Origin: CAWATZ01 sp963784995
Lineage (GTDB): Bacteria; Planctomycetota; Planctomycetia; Gemmatales; Gemmataceae
Length of the DNA stretch: 64,000 nt
Assembly: GCA_963784995.1 (NCBI GenBank)
Contig: CAWATZ010000007.1
Coordinates: forward strand, 310,001 to 374,000
Direction: 5' to 3'
How positions within the stretch are numbered: the stretch's first letter is position 1; every line of letters begins with the position of its first letter. The position numbers were made by a program, and so were the translations under genes. This document shows positions 54,153 to 63,268 of the stretch, piece by piece. The notes under the pieces were generated by a model. It saw only the letters and a program-made list of their open reading frames with translations. It ran no database searches and was not told the origin of the DNA.

Positions 54153-55963
54153 GCCGGCCGTTCGGCTTAGAAAAGAGGGGTTTTCAGAAACGGGGCGTGG
54201 CATATCAAAGAGGGGATGAACGCTGAAACCCCGCAAGTGCATCGTGTGGAACGGGTGGACGACATCCCCGTTCTGTTGGCCACGCTCCAACGCCTGAAGG
54301 TGGACAAGATCCTCGATCGCCACTTTCCCTCCGGCCACCGCTGGCAGGGCGAGTTGACCTTCGGCGAGGTTGCCTGCGTCTGGCTCGCCTTCCTCACCTC
54401 CCAGGGAGACCACCGCCTCTGCAGCGTGCAGCCCTGGGCCCAAGCCAACCTGCACACCCTGCAGGTCTGTCTGGGCAAAGCCGTCCGCCCGCTCGACTTC
54501 CAGGACGACCGCCTGGCCGACCTCCTCGACCGCCTGGCTCTCGACGGTTCCTGGCCAGACTGCGAGAGCGACCTCAACCAGAACACCGTCCGCGTTTACC
54601 AACTGCCGACGGACTTCTTTCGCATCGACATGAGCACGGCCAACTCCTACGTCGAGACCCTCGCCGAGCAGGGCTTGTTCCAGTTCGGTCACAGCAAGGA
54701 TAACGACGACCAGCCGCAGATCAAGGTCGCCCTGGCCGCTCTGGACCCGCTGGGCATGCCGGTAACCACCTTGGTCGTGCCGGGCAACAGCGCCGATGAC
54801 CCGCTGTACGTCCCGGAGATCAAGAAGGTGCAGCGGACCTTCGGCCAAGGCGGCAAGACCTTTGTCATGGACTGCAAGGGCGCCGCGCTGGCCACGCGGG
54901 CCCACCTGGCCGACACCAAGGACTTTTACCTCACGCCGCTGTCGGAAACGCAACTGTCCCTGAAGAAGCGGCGCACGTTGCTGCAGCCGGTCTGGGAAGG
55001 CCGACAACCCCTGCAGCAGGTCTACCGCCCCGCCGCCAACCCGGAGGCAGGCGAGGAGTTGGTCGCCGAGGGATTCTCCCTGGACGTGCAGCTGCAGGCG
55101 GAAGTCAACGGCCGGCAGGTGGTCTGGACGGAGCGGCGTTGGCTGGTGCGGTCGCTGGCCTATGCCCAGGGGCAGCACCAGCAGTTGGACAGGCGGTTGC
55201 ACAAGGCGGAAGAGCAACTGGCAGCGCTGACCCAACGCAAACAAGGCAAGAAGCGGCTGACGGCGGGGCAACTGCAAACGGCCGCCGCCGCGATCGTCAA
55301 GAAGCAGCGTGTTCAGGGCATGCTGGAGGTGCGGGTGCAGACGACAACGCACAGCAAGCAGGTGCGGGCTTATGGCGACCGGCCAGCCCGCGTCCAGAAG
55401 GAACGGGAGCATCGGCTGGAAGTGTCCCGACGCGAAGAGGCGATCGAACTGGCCAAACGAGAAATGGGCTGGCGCGTCTATGCGACGAACCAGGTACTGA
55501 TGAGCCTGGCGGCGGTGGTCTGGGGTTATCGCGGGCAAAATCGGCTGGAGGACAACTGGTCGCGGCTGAAGGGCCAGCCGCTGGGGCTGACGCCGATGTT
55601 CTTGCAATACGAGAACCGCATCCACGGGTTGGTGCTGTTGCTGAGCATGGCGTTGCGGCTGCTGACGGTGGTGGAATGGCAGGTGCGGAAGAAGTTGCAC
55701 GAAAGCAAGGAGACGCTCAAGGGGTTGTATCCAGGCCAGCCAGGACGCCAGGCCAAGAACCCCAGTGCGGAATTGCTGCTGCGCGCGTTCAAGGGAATCA
55801 GCCTGGTGATCGTCGAGGCGGCAGGGCAACAATTGGCCCACGTCGTTGCCTTGACAGCGCTGCAACAGAAGCTGTTGGATCTCTGGGAGCTGCCGCCGGA
55901 CCTGTATCACCGCCTCACCCTTCATTTACCAAAACCCCCGCCAATCTAACCCGAACGGCCGGC
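54153..55963. mobile_element. IS1634-like insertion sequence, 1811 bp
   Basis: Terminal inverted repeats GCCGGCCGTTCGGCTTAG (54153-54170) and, inverse, 55946-55963, with one mismatch in 18. One transposase gene inside. No clear target duplication; the right flank is the middle of a group II intron protein, the left flank is unrelated, so a deletion took place on one side. Confidence 0.85.
54216..55949 (+). CDS. IS1634-family transposase
   Basis: A 577-residue DDE transposase. It opens with VHRVERVDDIPVLLATLQRL (DUF4277-like), then LTFGEVACVWLAFLTSQGDH, FFRIDMSTANSYVE, FVMDCKGAALATRAH and RLEDNWSRLKGQPLGLTPMF. Same family as the transposase at 32713 but clearly different in sequence. It is complete, so the element may be mobile. 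The stop lies within the right inverted repeat. Confidence 0.9.
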   Translation: MNAETPQVHRVERVDDIPVLLATLQRLKVDKILDRHFPSGHRWQGELTFGEVACVWLAFLTSQGDHRLCSVQPWAQANLHTLQVCLGKAVRPLDFQDDRLADLLDRLALDGSWPDCESDLNQNTVRVYQLPTDFFRIDMSTANSYVETLAEQGLFQFGHSKDNDDQPQIKVALAALDPLGMPVTTLVVPGNSADDPLYVPEIKKVQRTFGQGGKTFVMDCKGAALATRAHLADTKDFYLTPLSETQLSLKKRRTLLQPVWEGRQPLQQVYRPAANPEAGEELVAEGFSLDVQLQAEVNGRQVVWTERRWLVRSLAYAQGQHQQLDRRLHKAEEQLAALTQRKQGKKRLTAGQLQTAAAAIVKKQRVQGMLEVRVQTTTHSKQVRAYGDRPARVQKEREHRLEVSRREEAIELAKREMGWRVYATNQVLMSLAAVVWGYRGQNRLEDNWSRLKGQPLGLTPMFLQYENRIHGLVLLLSMALRLLTVVEWQVRKKLHESKETLKGLYPGQPGRQAKNPSAELLLRAFKGISLVIVEAAGQQLAHVVALTALQQKLLDLWELPPDLYHRLTLHLPKPPPI

Positions 55964-56490
55964 GCATGGATCGATTAATTCAGAATAAACTGTGGCGTTG
56001 GGCGCGACGGCGACACCGGCACAAGTCAACGACTTGGATCAAAGCCAAATACTTCCTGGTGTTAGGCGATGGCCGGTGGCGTTTTTGTGGCACGGTCAAG
56101 GACTCGAAGGGCAAGCGGCACCCTGTCTGCCTGGTGCAAGCAGGAGCCACACCCATCCGACGACACGTGAAAGTCCGAGGTGAAGCGAATCCTTACGATC
56201 CGGCCTGGGAGCTGTACTTCGAGGAGCGCTTGGCGACTCAAATGGCCAGCACCTTGACAGGTCGTGGGACGGCGCGTTACCTTTGGCTGGAGCAGGACGG
56301 CAAATGTCTCGTGTGCGGTCAACCGTTGACGCTGGAAGCAGGCTGGCACATCCACCACCTGCTCTGGCGAACCTATGGCGGAGACGACCACGTAGACAAT
56401 CTCGTGCTGCTTCACCCCAACTGTCATCGACAAGTTCACAGCGAGCGATTGGTGGTGAACAAGGCTGCGTCCCGCGAGGGGCGTTTGTGA
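55964..56490 (+). pseudogene. C-terminal part of a group II intron maturase with HNH domain
   Basis: About 175 residues of the RT/maturase C-terminus: domain X/D region RLIQNKLWRWARRR and KSTTWIKAKYF, then AGATPIRRHVKVRGEANPYD, and an HNH endonuclease with CLVCGQPL, WHIHHLLWRTYGG, NLVLLHPNCHRQVHS. All reverse transcriptase motifs are missing because the left side was replaced by the IS1634-like element. The intron RNA 3' domains follow directly. Confidence 0.85.
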
Positions 56491-56496
56491 AGGCTT

Positions 56497-56570
56497 GAGC
56501 TGCGTGCGTCGAAAGGCGCCGCGCAGTTCTTAGGGGAGGAGGTGGCGGCAACGCCATCTCCTTACCCGAC
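56497..56570 (+). ncRNA. Group II intron domains V and VI (3' end)
   Basis: Domain V is 56497-56529: GAGCTGCGTGCGTC, GAAA tetraloop, GGCGCCGCGCAGTTC. Domain VI follows: GGGGAGGAGGTGGCG, GCAA loop, CGCCATCTCCTTACC, ending CCGAC at the expected splice site near 56570. The domain VI helix leaves an unpaired A near the 3' side for branching. The 5' domains are absent, so this intron cannot splice. Confidence 0.8.
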
Positions 56571-56622
56571 CGGATTCGGACCGCGGGTAGCTGCGGCGGG
56601 CTCACCCTGCGTGTGAGGGACG

Positions 56623-57744
56623 ATGAGGAACTTCCCCATGCCGAGCGGTCGATTCGAGTTGCTCGCTGCGATTCGTGCCAACCCGGACATCGACGCCCCA
56701 CGCCTCGCGTTCGCCGACTGGCTCGATCAGCACGGGGAGTCGGACTTCGCCCGGTACATCCGCCTGGAACTTGAGCGGGATCGGTTGCCGAAGACCGACC
56801 CCCGGTGGGAAGAGCTCCAGGAACAGGTGAGGGCGTTGTGGAAAGTGCCGAAAGATTGGAGTTCCGCCGGTGTCAACACACAGACAAAACGAGGGTTTCC
56901 CTTTTTCATCGCAACCGGGATCGTGCCCCTCCGGGACGCCATCGACCGGCTCGGCCCTTACGCCCCAGAGCCGTTCGTCTTGCTCCACGGAAACCTGCAA
57001 TCGCATCAGGAAGCCGAAGCCGAACTGGCCCAAGGGGTGTCGGACCGGGTCGGCGACGCGATCCGGGAGCTCTTCCGCTCCCGGTGGGTTCGCGAGTGGT
57101 ACGAGCTGCAATTGGAATCGCTCCGGATCACCGAAGAGCGAGCCCACTGGATGACCGAGCCGGACAACCTGACCGGGCTGGTGGCTCTGTCTGTGACAGA
57201 CGGCGCGGACGACGACGCGGTGCGCGTTCTCTGCCAGGCTCATTGGCCGCGGTTGAACACGCTCGCGATTCGAGAGGTGAGGCGGTCTTGTGGCGAAGGC
57301 TCTCTGCTGGCGACGGCTTCTGTCCACGCACTGCTCGACTCGCCAGTCATGGAACGTCTCGAAGGCTTGCTCCTGTTAGGCTTCTGGCTCGTGGACGACG
57401 GCTTGCGGGCGCTGGCGGAGTCCCCCCGAGTCGCCGGGCTGAGGTCGCTCTTCATCTGGCCGAAGCCCAACTCGTCGGCGGGGGTGAGAGCGATCCTCGA
57501 ATCGCCCCATCTTGCTGGTTTAGCCCGCCTCGACATGTCCGGGGTTCCTCTCGACCCCGAAATGGGCGCTCTCCTGGCGCGGCCGGATGTGCTGCCGGGC
57601 TTACGCACACTCATCATCCCATTCGAGGACGCGTCATACAGGGAGCTGCTGCGGCCACGGTTCGGCGAGGGATTGTTCGTGGGCTCCGACGAGGAACCGC
57701 AGGAAGCTGATGCAGAGATGGACGAAGACGACACGGGTAGCTAA
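56623..57744 (+). CDS. TIGR02996-domain protein with LRR-like repeats
   Basis: A 373-residue protein. The N-terminal repeat-companion domain (FELLAAIRANPDIDAPRLAF then ADWLDQHGESDFARYIRLE) is canonical. The rest has weak leucine-rich-repeat spacing (HALLDSPVMERLEGLLLLGF; ILESPHLAGLARLDMSGVPL) and an acidic tail. ATG 56623 or 56638 could be the start. The stop is three bases from an attC-like structure, the arrangement of an integron gene cassette. Function unknown. Confidence 0.7.
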   Translation: MRNFPMPSGRFELLAAIRANPDIDAPRLAFADWLDQHGESDFARYIRLELERDRLPKTDPRWEELQEQVRALWKVPKDWSSAGVNTQTKRGFPFFIATGIVPLRDAIDRLGPYAPEPFVLLHGNLQSHQEAEAELAQGVSDRVGDAIRELFRSRWVREWYELQLESLRITEERAHWMTEPDNLTGLVALSVTDGADDDAVRVLCQAHWPRLNTLAIREVRRSCGEGSLLATASVHALLDSPVMERLEGLLLLGFWLVDDGLRALAESPRVAGLRSLFIWPKPNSSAGVRAILESPHLAGLARLDMSGVPLDPEMGALLARPDVLPGLRTLIIPFEDASYRELLRPRFGEGLFVGSDEEPQEADAEMDEDDTGS

Positions 57745-57747
57745 GAC

Positions 57748-57847
57748 GCCGAACCGGGTGCTACAGCCGACGGCGGGGGCATATAGTAATTTCAGGGTTC
57801 AAGCTCACTCGGCCCCCGCCGCTGCTGAGCTTGTTGTTCTGCCCGGC
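57748..57847 (+). other. attC-like imperfect inverted repeat
   Basis: The left arm GCCGAACCGGGTGCTACAGC CGAC GGCGGGGGC (57748-57780) and right arm GCCCCCGCCGCTGCTGAGCT TGTTGTTC (57812-57839, then TGCCCGGC) pair with offsets, resembling R''-L''-loop-L'-R' of integron attC sites (GCCGAAC against GTTC-GGC; GCTACAGCCGA against GCTGAGC). It starts three bases after a stop codon and is 100 bp, a typical size. The R' box is broken by an insertion, so identification is tentative. The sequence to 58158 shows no gene. Confidence 0.4.
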
Positions 57848-58158
57848 TTTAGGGCGTTATCTGCGGTGGGCTGCGGGGGAGTCGGGGAGGCCATAACCGC
57901 TGCGCTCGCCGGGCTCGGCGGCTAAACCCAATTCTGCATCGTGCTTCGGTCCTGACCACCGAAGCAGTTTTGGGGCATGATGTTCGATGCTGAGGTCACA
58001 TCGACCTCCGCGCAAGCCAGGGTCGCCAGCGCCGCCGAGGTCCGACACACCGCTCAACCGAAAATCACAACGGAACCGAGGTCCAGACTGGCCCGGAAGC
58101 GCTCGAACAAACGCAGCCAGCTCTTGCGCTCTCTCCAGATCGACCCTTCTTCGTCCGT

Positions 58159-58407
58159 CTAGCGGCTTACCTCAATTGAATACCTCCGCGTGGCGCTGTA
58201 GCCGGCGAGGGTCCCGACCTCCAGCACCTTCCGCGCACCACGTATCCGGACGAGCAGGTGAAGGAACTTGCCCTGCGCGGCCGTCACGCTGATCGGTGGG
58301 AGACCGGCGGCCTCGGCCGCCCTTTGCGCCTCTTCGAGCGCCGCATCTTGCCCGATGATCTTGTCGAGGAAGAACTGGTCCACCGCTACCCACGTTTTGT
58401 CGGCCAT
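58159..58407 (-). pseudogene. N-terminal fragment of an O-methyltransferase
   Basis: Eighty-two residues of a family-3 (COG4122, CCoAOMT-like) O-methyltransferase: QGKFLHLLVRIRGARKVLEV and GTLAGYSATRRY, the motif I region. The normal protein goes on for about 130 more residues; here it stops at 58159. Confidence 0.65.
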
Positions 58408-58702
58408 CACCTCTCCTCCGGGGCGCCATTATTATTGGGCGGCCCCCTTGGGATGAGCGAAGGGGGCGGGGGAGCAACGAACCAGGATGGTCTTCGTCAC
58501 TTCGGCGCTCTATCCTGACATTCCAGAAGGCAGAGCATCGGCCTGGGACTTGATCCCGAACCCACAAGAACTTATGAGGACATCTCATGTCCAGGTCATG
58601 GGCGACATTGCTGAGCTTCACGTTTTTGTATACGCAGACGGCTCTTGCGCAACCGCCAGTGCGCAAATTTGATGACCCCGGTTCCCCGCCCTTCAAGGTG
58701 CT

Positions 58703-60360
58703 CTGTACTTTGCGCGACCTCCTCACATTTTTCAGCCACTCAGCCGTTCGTCCCGGATGACCTTTGCGGTAGAGGCAGGTGCCTGAATGCGTCCTGGCGG
58801 GTGGACAAAGGCCGGCTCCCTGAACACGATAACCCTTGCTCAGAGATTTCCGTGTCAAGGAGCCTGCTATGCTATTGTCTCGACTCCCCGCCTTGGTGGC
58901 CAGCACCTTCCTCCACCTGGCCCACTGGCTGGACTGCCGAAGCGCCGCTCGCCTTCCCGTCCTCCTGCTGGGCATTCTCTTTGCCGACGGACGCCGTACC
59001 GTCACCTCCTGGTTCCGCCCTGCCGGGATCCAAGACGACTTCCGCCCTCACTACGCCCTCGTCTGCGCCGTCGGCCAGCAGTTCGACCACCTGGCCATCA
59101 GCCTGGTGCTCGCGGTCAAGCCCTTGCTGGGCCCCAAACGCTTGCTGCTGGGCATCGATGATACGCCGACGGCACGCTGGGGCCCCGAGGTTGAGGGCGC
59201 TGGCCTGCATCACAATCCCAGCCCTGGCCCCGCAGACGAGAACTACGTCTACGGCCACAACTGGGTCGTCCTGGCCGCCCTGGGCCAGCACCCAGAGTGC
59301 GGCACCCTGGCCTTGCCCTTGCAGGCGCAGCTCTACATCCGCCAGACCGATGTGGCCAAACTGCCTCCCGACCGCCGCCGGCCCTTCCACACCAAATTGG
59401 AGTTGGCCGCCCAGCAGCTGCACTGGGTCAAACCCTGGGTGGACAGCCAGTTCGAGGAACACTGGGTGGTGGTCGATGGCGGTTACTCCAAAAAGCCGTT
59501 CCTGAAGCCGGCGCGGCAGGCCGGCTTCATCGTGGTGGGCCGACTGCGCAAGGACGCGGCCCTGTGGTCGCTACCTTTGCCCAAGAAGCCGAGCCAGCCT
59601 GGGCCGGCGGCAACCTACGGCAAGGAACGCTACTCGTTGGCCAAGCGGGCGGGGCAGACGCAGGGTTGGCAACAGATCGAGTGCGTGCAGTACGGGCAGA
59701 GGGTGACCAAGACCATCAAGACGTTCCTGGCGACCTGGCATCCCGCAGAAGGTGTGATTCGTGTGGTGCTGGTCAAGGAGGACAACGGCTGGCTGCCGTT
59801 GTTCTGCACCAAGCCGGAGGCGACGGCACAGCAGGTGTTGGAGGCGGCCGCTGACCGCAATGCGTTGGAGCAAATGAACAAGGATGTCAAGGAGGTGTGG
59901 GGCGCCGGTCAGCAGCAGGTGCGCAACGTCCACAGCAACGAGGGGTGCTTCAACCTGAATCTGTGGCTGTACAGTGTGGTGGAGACGTGGGCGTGGGACA
60001 AACCCCAGGAGCAGGTGGTGGACCGCAGCGCCAGCCCGTGGGACAAGGAGCCAAGGAGGGCATCGCATGCGGACAAACGTAAGGCGTTGCAGCGTGAGGT
60101 GCTGCGTCAAGAAATCACAGCGGTTCTGTCGGAGCCGCCCAACCCGCAGAGATACCGCGAGCTGGCGGAGCAGTTACTGGCGCTGGCGGTCTGAGAGCGG
60201 TTGGTTGGCATCCAGAGCGGTTCGGGGGGCAGAGCGGGCCGTGTTTTGCCGGGCGTGCCGGGCTCAGGACCGGCAGCGCAGGGGCTCCTCGTTGGACAGC
60301 GCCTATCGGAGACTTCCCGGATCGGTTATTGGGTCGGTGAGGAAGTCGCGCAAAGTACAG
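58703..60360. mobile_element. IS701-like insertion sequence, 1658 bp, with 6-bp target duplication
   Basis: Terminal inverted repeats CTGTACTTTGCGCGACCTCC TCAC (58703-58726) and the inverse at 60337-60360 differ at one of 24 positions. Target duplication GGTGCT is at 58697-58702 and 60361-60366. One transposase gene inside. The target is the esterase gene. Confidence 0.92.
58869..60194 (+). CDS. IS701-like transposase
   Basis: A 441-residue DDE transposase (DDE_5-like): first Asp in LLLGIDDTPTARWGPEV near residue 105, second in WVVVDGGYSKKPFL near 205, Glu in ALEQMNKDVKEVWG near 340, and a C-terminal SNEGCFNLNLWLYSVVETWAW. ATG 58869 follows AAGGAG. Full length and open, with clean ends, so the element is probably active. 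Confidence 0.88.
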   Translation: MLLSRLPALVASTFLHLAHWLDCRSAARLPVLLLGILFADGRRTVTSWFRPAGIQDDFRPHYALVCAVGQQFDHLAISLVLAVKPLLGPKRLLLGIDDTPTARWGPEVEGAGLHHNPSPGPADENYVYGHNWVVLAALGQHPECGTLALPLQAQLYIRQTDVAKLPPDRRRPFHTKLELAAQQLHWVKPWVDSQFEEHWVVVDGGYSKKPFLKPARQAGFIVVGRLRKDAALWSLPLPKKPSQPGPAATYGKERYSLAKRAGQTQGWQQIECVQYGQRVTKTIKTFLATWHPAEGVIRVVLVKEDNGWLPLFCTKPEATAQQVLEAAADRNALEQMNKDVKEVWGAGQQQVRNVHSNEGCFNLNLWLYSVVETWAWDKPQEQVVDRSASPWDKEPRRASHADKRKALQREVLRQEITAVLSEPPNPQRYRELAEQLLALAV

Positions 60361-61558
60361 GGTGCTGAAAGCCGGTGAGAATCCGCCGCTGGATGCGGAC
60401 GGCAATGATGTGATCGGCCCCGACTACGCGCCCGCCCCAGAACGCAAGGTGGTTGAAGGCGTTCCACAAGGGAACGTGAAGCAATTCATCATCGATTCAA
60501 AGGAGACCAAACTCTTCAACCCAGGGATTGCCCAAAAGGTCTTCGGGAAGGTGGACCCGAAGAACCCCAAGACCCTGATCGTCGAAACCCACAACATCGA
60601 CTACAAGCGCCAGATCACCGTTTACATCCCGGCCCAGTATAAGGCGAGCACCGAGGCGCCATTCATGGTCGTCCACGACGGTCCCCAGGGCAAACCGAAC
60701 ATGGAGTTGCCGCGCATTCTCGACAACCTGATCGCGCAAAAGCGTGTGCCGCCGATGATTGTCATCATGGTTGCCAACGGTGGCGGCGATGCCCAGGGGC
60801 ATGAGCGCGGCAAGGAATATGACACGATGTCCGGGATGTATGCGGATTACGTCGAAACCGAGGTCCTGCCGCGCGTGGAGAAGAATTGTGAGGTCAAGCT
60901 GACCAAGGACCCCGACGGTCGCGCAGTCATGGGCAGCAGTTCCGGCGGATCGGCCGCACTCATCATGGCCTGGTATCGCACGAATCTCTACCATCGCGTG
61001 CTGACCACTTCAGGCACGTTCGTGAACCAGCAATGGCCCTTCAACTCCGAGACGCCCGGTGGCGCCTGGGACTTTCATGAAACGCTCATTCCAAATAATC
61101 CCAAGAAGCCCCTTCGGATTTTCATTTCCGTAGGGGACCGGGATGTATTGAACCCCAACGTCATGCGCGACGGCATGCACGACTGGGTCGAGGCCAACAA
61201 CCGCATGGCCAAGGTGCTGAAGGCCAAGGGCTATCACTACCAGTATCTTTTCTGCCGGAACTCCGGCCACGGCATTGCCAATGCCAAGGTGCAATTCCTT
61301 CCTCACGCCATCGAATGGGTGTGGAAAGAGTATTCCCCCAAGATGAGCAAGTGACCTGAACTACTGTCATCTAGGGCCATGTTGACATCGCTGGAGTCGA
61401 TAACGAGGGTCGCCGTCTACTGCCTGGATACCTGGACGGAACAGCCGGTTTGCTTCACCACGATGGGAGCGGCGGGCTGCCTACAACGAATCAGCCGCAT
61501 TCCGCAGCCGCTTCTCATTCACCAGCCCGCCTTCTTCCGCGTGTCGGACCGGAGTACG

Positions 61559-61660
61559 TTTACGCGCCGCCGTTGTTCCGCATGGGCACTTACTCCATCC
61601 TCGACGCCACGCGCAGCGTGGACGTGTGGAACGAGTGGGCTGAGGGGGCCGGGATTTAAA
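61559..61660 (+). pseudogene. C-terminal fragment of an unrecognised protein
   Basis: A coherent end EYVYAPPLFRMGTYSILDAT then RSVDVWNEWAEGAGI, followed by a stop. Upstream bases (61355-61555) give no matching frame. It is a tail of a lost gene. Confidence 0.3.
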
Positions 61661-62963
61661 GTCCGGAGTCTCCAGTCTTCCCTTCGATTTGGTTCAAAAT
61701 GTTGGTAAGCACCGCCTGGTCGCTCGGGTATTGGGTCGGCAGGACTGCCCGCACCGGTACAGGGACGCCATCCATGCGGTAAGCAGTGCCAGCGAGATGA
61801 ACGCCGGGAACCGCCACCCGGAAGCGGACGTTCGGTTTCAGGACCGGCTCCACGTCGGGGGGATCCAGGATCACTAGCGGGATTTGTCGGAGGTGGGCAA
61901 TGGCCTTGGCTGAGAGCCAGCCCAGGGTTTCGCTGCCGACCAGCAGGCAGGCGTCGGCCTCCTGCCGTTCCAGCAGCCCTTGCACGGAGAACTCTCCCGG
62001 GTTGTAGCGCGGATAGCCCCGAGCCGCGTTGACGGCAAAGGGGTAGCCGGTCTGCCACAGCAGGACCGAATCGGCCCCGACCACGTTGCCCTGGACACGC
62101 ATCCGCATGGCATACCATCGAGCCGCGTCGTTCAAATCGGTAACCAACTGGAGCAGTGCCTGGACGTTGCAATGCCCCGTTTCGCCACGAGCCAGTCCCA
62201 CTCCGAAATAGATTACCCCGCACCGCGCCGCACGCATACGCTGGGCCAGGTCTGCCAGCACCAGGGCAGGGGCGCCGTAGCCCTCGCCGCCAGCAGGGAG
62301 AGTGCCCCGGATCATGGCACGCAGAGCGACGAGGACCTCAAAATGGCGCTCCGGTTCAATCGGCAGGAAGAGGTCCGCCCCATCCACGGACTCGGTGCGC
62401 TGGGTGTCGGCAACCACGACATATCGGTCCATCCTCCCACCCGGAACCCATCGGCCTCGTGGATAGACCGAGTAGCGTTCCCAGTGGCGCGGGTGGCTGA
62501 CGAGGGGATTCGAGCCCCAGAAGATGACCAGGTCGGCACGGTTGCGCACCTCGCCGAGGGTACAGGTCACCTTGCCCACCTCCTGTTGGGCCATCACGGA
62601 AGGCGCGTGGCACAGCGAAGCCGTTGTGTCGATGGTGGCGCCGAGCATTTCGGCCAGAGCCACGGCAGCGCACTGCCCCTCGGTGCTGCTGCGGGCCAGA
62701 CCATAGATCAGTGGGTGGCGTGCCTGCTGGAGCAGGAGGGCCGCGCGGGCGACGGCCGCCTCCGGCGGGACCGGCTTTCCTTCCACTTCGACGGCTGAAG
62801 GCGATGCGGCGTTCTGGCCGAGCAACCAAGGTTCCGCCAACACGCAGGCCCTTTCGGCCCGGACGATCCGTTCCTCCGACACGGTCAGGCGCAGGTCGTC
62901 GCAGACGCACCCACAGCCGGTGCAGGCAACATTCTCAATCACCCGGAGCGGCTGAGCAGCCAT
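61656..62963 (-). CDS. fwdB: Formylmethanofuran dehydrogenase subunit B
   Basis: A 435-residue molybdopterin-type protein. The N-terminal 4Fe-4S site is ENVACTGCGCVCDDLRLT with C later in RACVLAE; the metal-ligand Cys is in TTASLCHAPSVMAQQE near residue 117; FWGSNPLVSHPRHWERY is conserved in FwdB/FhcB. In planctomycetes this subunit belongs to the formyltransferase/hydrolase complex of tetrahydromethanopterin-linked C1 transfer, where the redox function may not be used. The partner subunits fhcA, C and D are not in the window. GGAGG lies 10 bases before ATG 62963. Confidence 0.85.
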   Translation of the reverse strand: MAAQPLRVIENVACTGCGCVCDDLRLTVSEERIVRAERACVLAEPWLLGQNAASPSAVEVEGKPVPPEAAVARAALLLQQARHPLIYGLARSSTEGQCAAVALAEMLGATIDTTASLCHAPSVMAQQEVGKVTCTLGEVRNRADLVIFWGSNPLVSHPRHWERYSVYPRGRWVPGGRMDRYVVVADTQRTESVDGADLFLPIEPERHFEVLVALRAMIRGTLPAGGEGYGAPALVLADLAQRMRAARCGVIYFGVGLARGETGHCNVQALLQLVTDLNDAARWYAMRMRVQGNVVGADSVLLWQTGYPFAVNAARGYPRYNPGEFSVQGLLERQEADACLLVGSETLGWLSAKAIAHLRQIPLVILDPPDVEPVLKPNVRFRVAVPGVHLAGTAYRMDGVPVPVRAVLPTQYPSDQAVLTNILNQIEGKTGDSGL

Positions 62964-63268
62964 GAGCAAGTGTCCTCCTGGAAGATGGCTGGTGCCAGCC
63001 CTGGGCGCGGACGCCGAGCGCTTCCTCTCGAGGATTCTATCCGAGGGTGCGGGCCGTCGCCTACCACTGCCCTTGTCGCACGCAGGAAGGAAGACATCAG
63101 GAGTGGGTAAAAGGTAAGCCACCGCTCAAAGAGGATCACTGGGGTGGGAGACCCGAGCAAGGAGCCAGGGAAGAAGGAGAGACGCATCTGGCAGCAATTG
63201 GTAGAATCTGCTGAGGGTTGCAGGTAGCCCACGGAAGGTTGGCACGACGTTGCCCAGGAAGGAACCGA

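Larger units (their letters stand above)
58587..61354 (+). pseudogene. Exported esterase, interrupted by an IS701-like element
   Basis: Coding parts are 58587-58702 and 60367-61354. The first part gives a signal peptide (WATLLSFTFLYTQTALA) and VRKFDDPGSPPFKVL; the second goes on at once with KAGENPPLDADGNDVIGPDY. Joining them after removal of the element and one target copy gives a clean 367-residue esterase of the enterochelin-esterase/Esterase_PHB type (PF00756): GSSSGGSAALIMA with the Ser nucleophile, ISVGDRDVLN with Asp, and NSGHGIANAK with His. Insertion is therefore recent and the gene would be intact without it. An internal ATG may allow partial expression. Confidence 0.85.

Noticed and set aside
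54090..55925. A 611-codon open frame on the minus strand
   Set aside because: Antisense to the IS1634-family transposase; glutamine/leucine-rich composition is typical of shadow frames.
56497..56570. Group IIC intron targeting an attC site
   Set aside because: The maturase has an HNH endonuclease domain, which class C introns usually lack, and the nearby attC-like site is downstream, not at the splice site.
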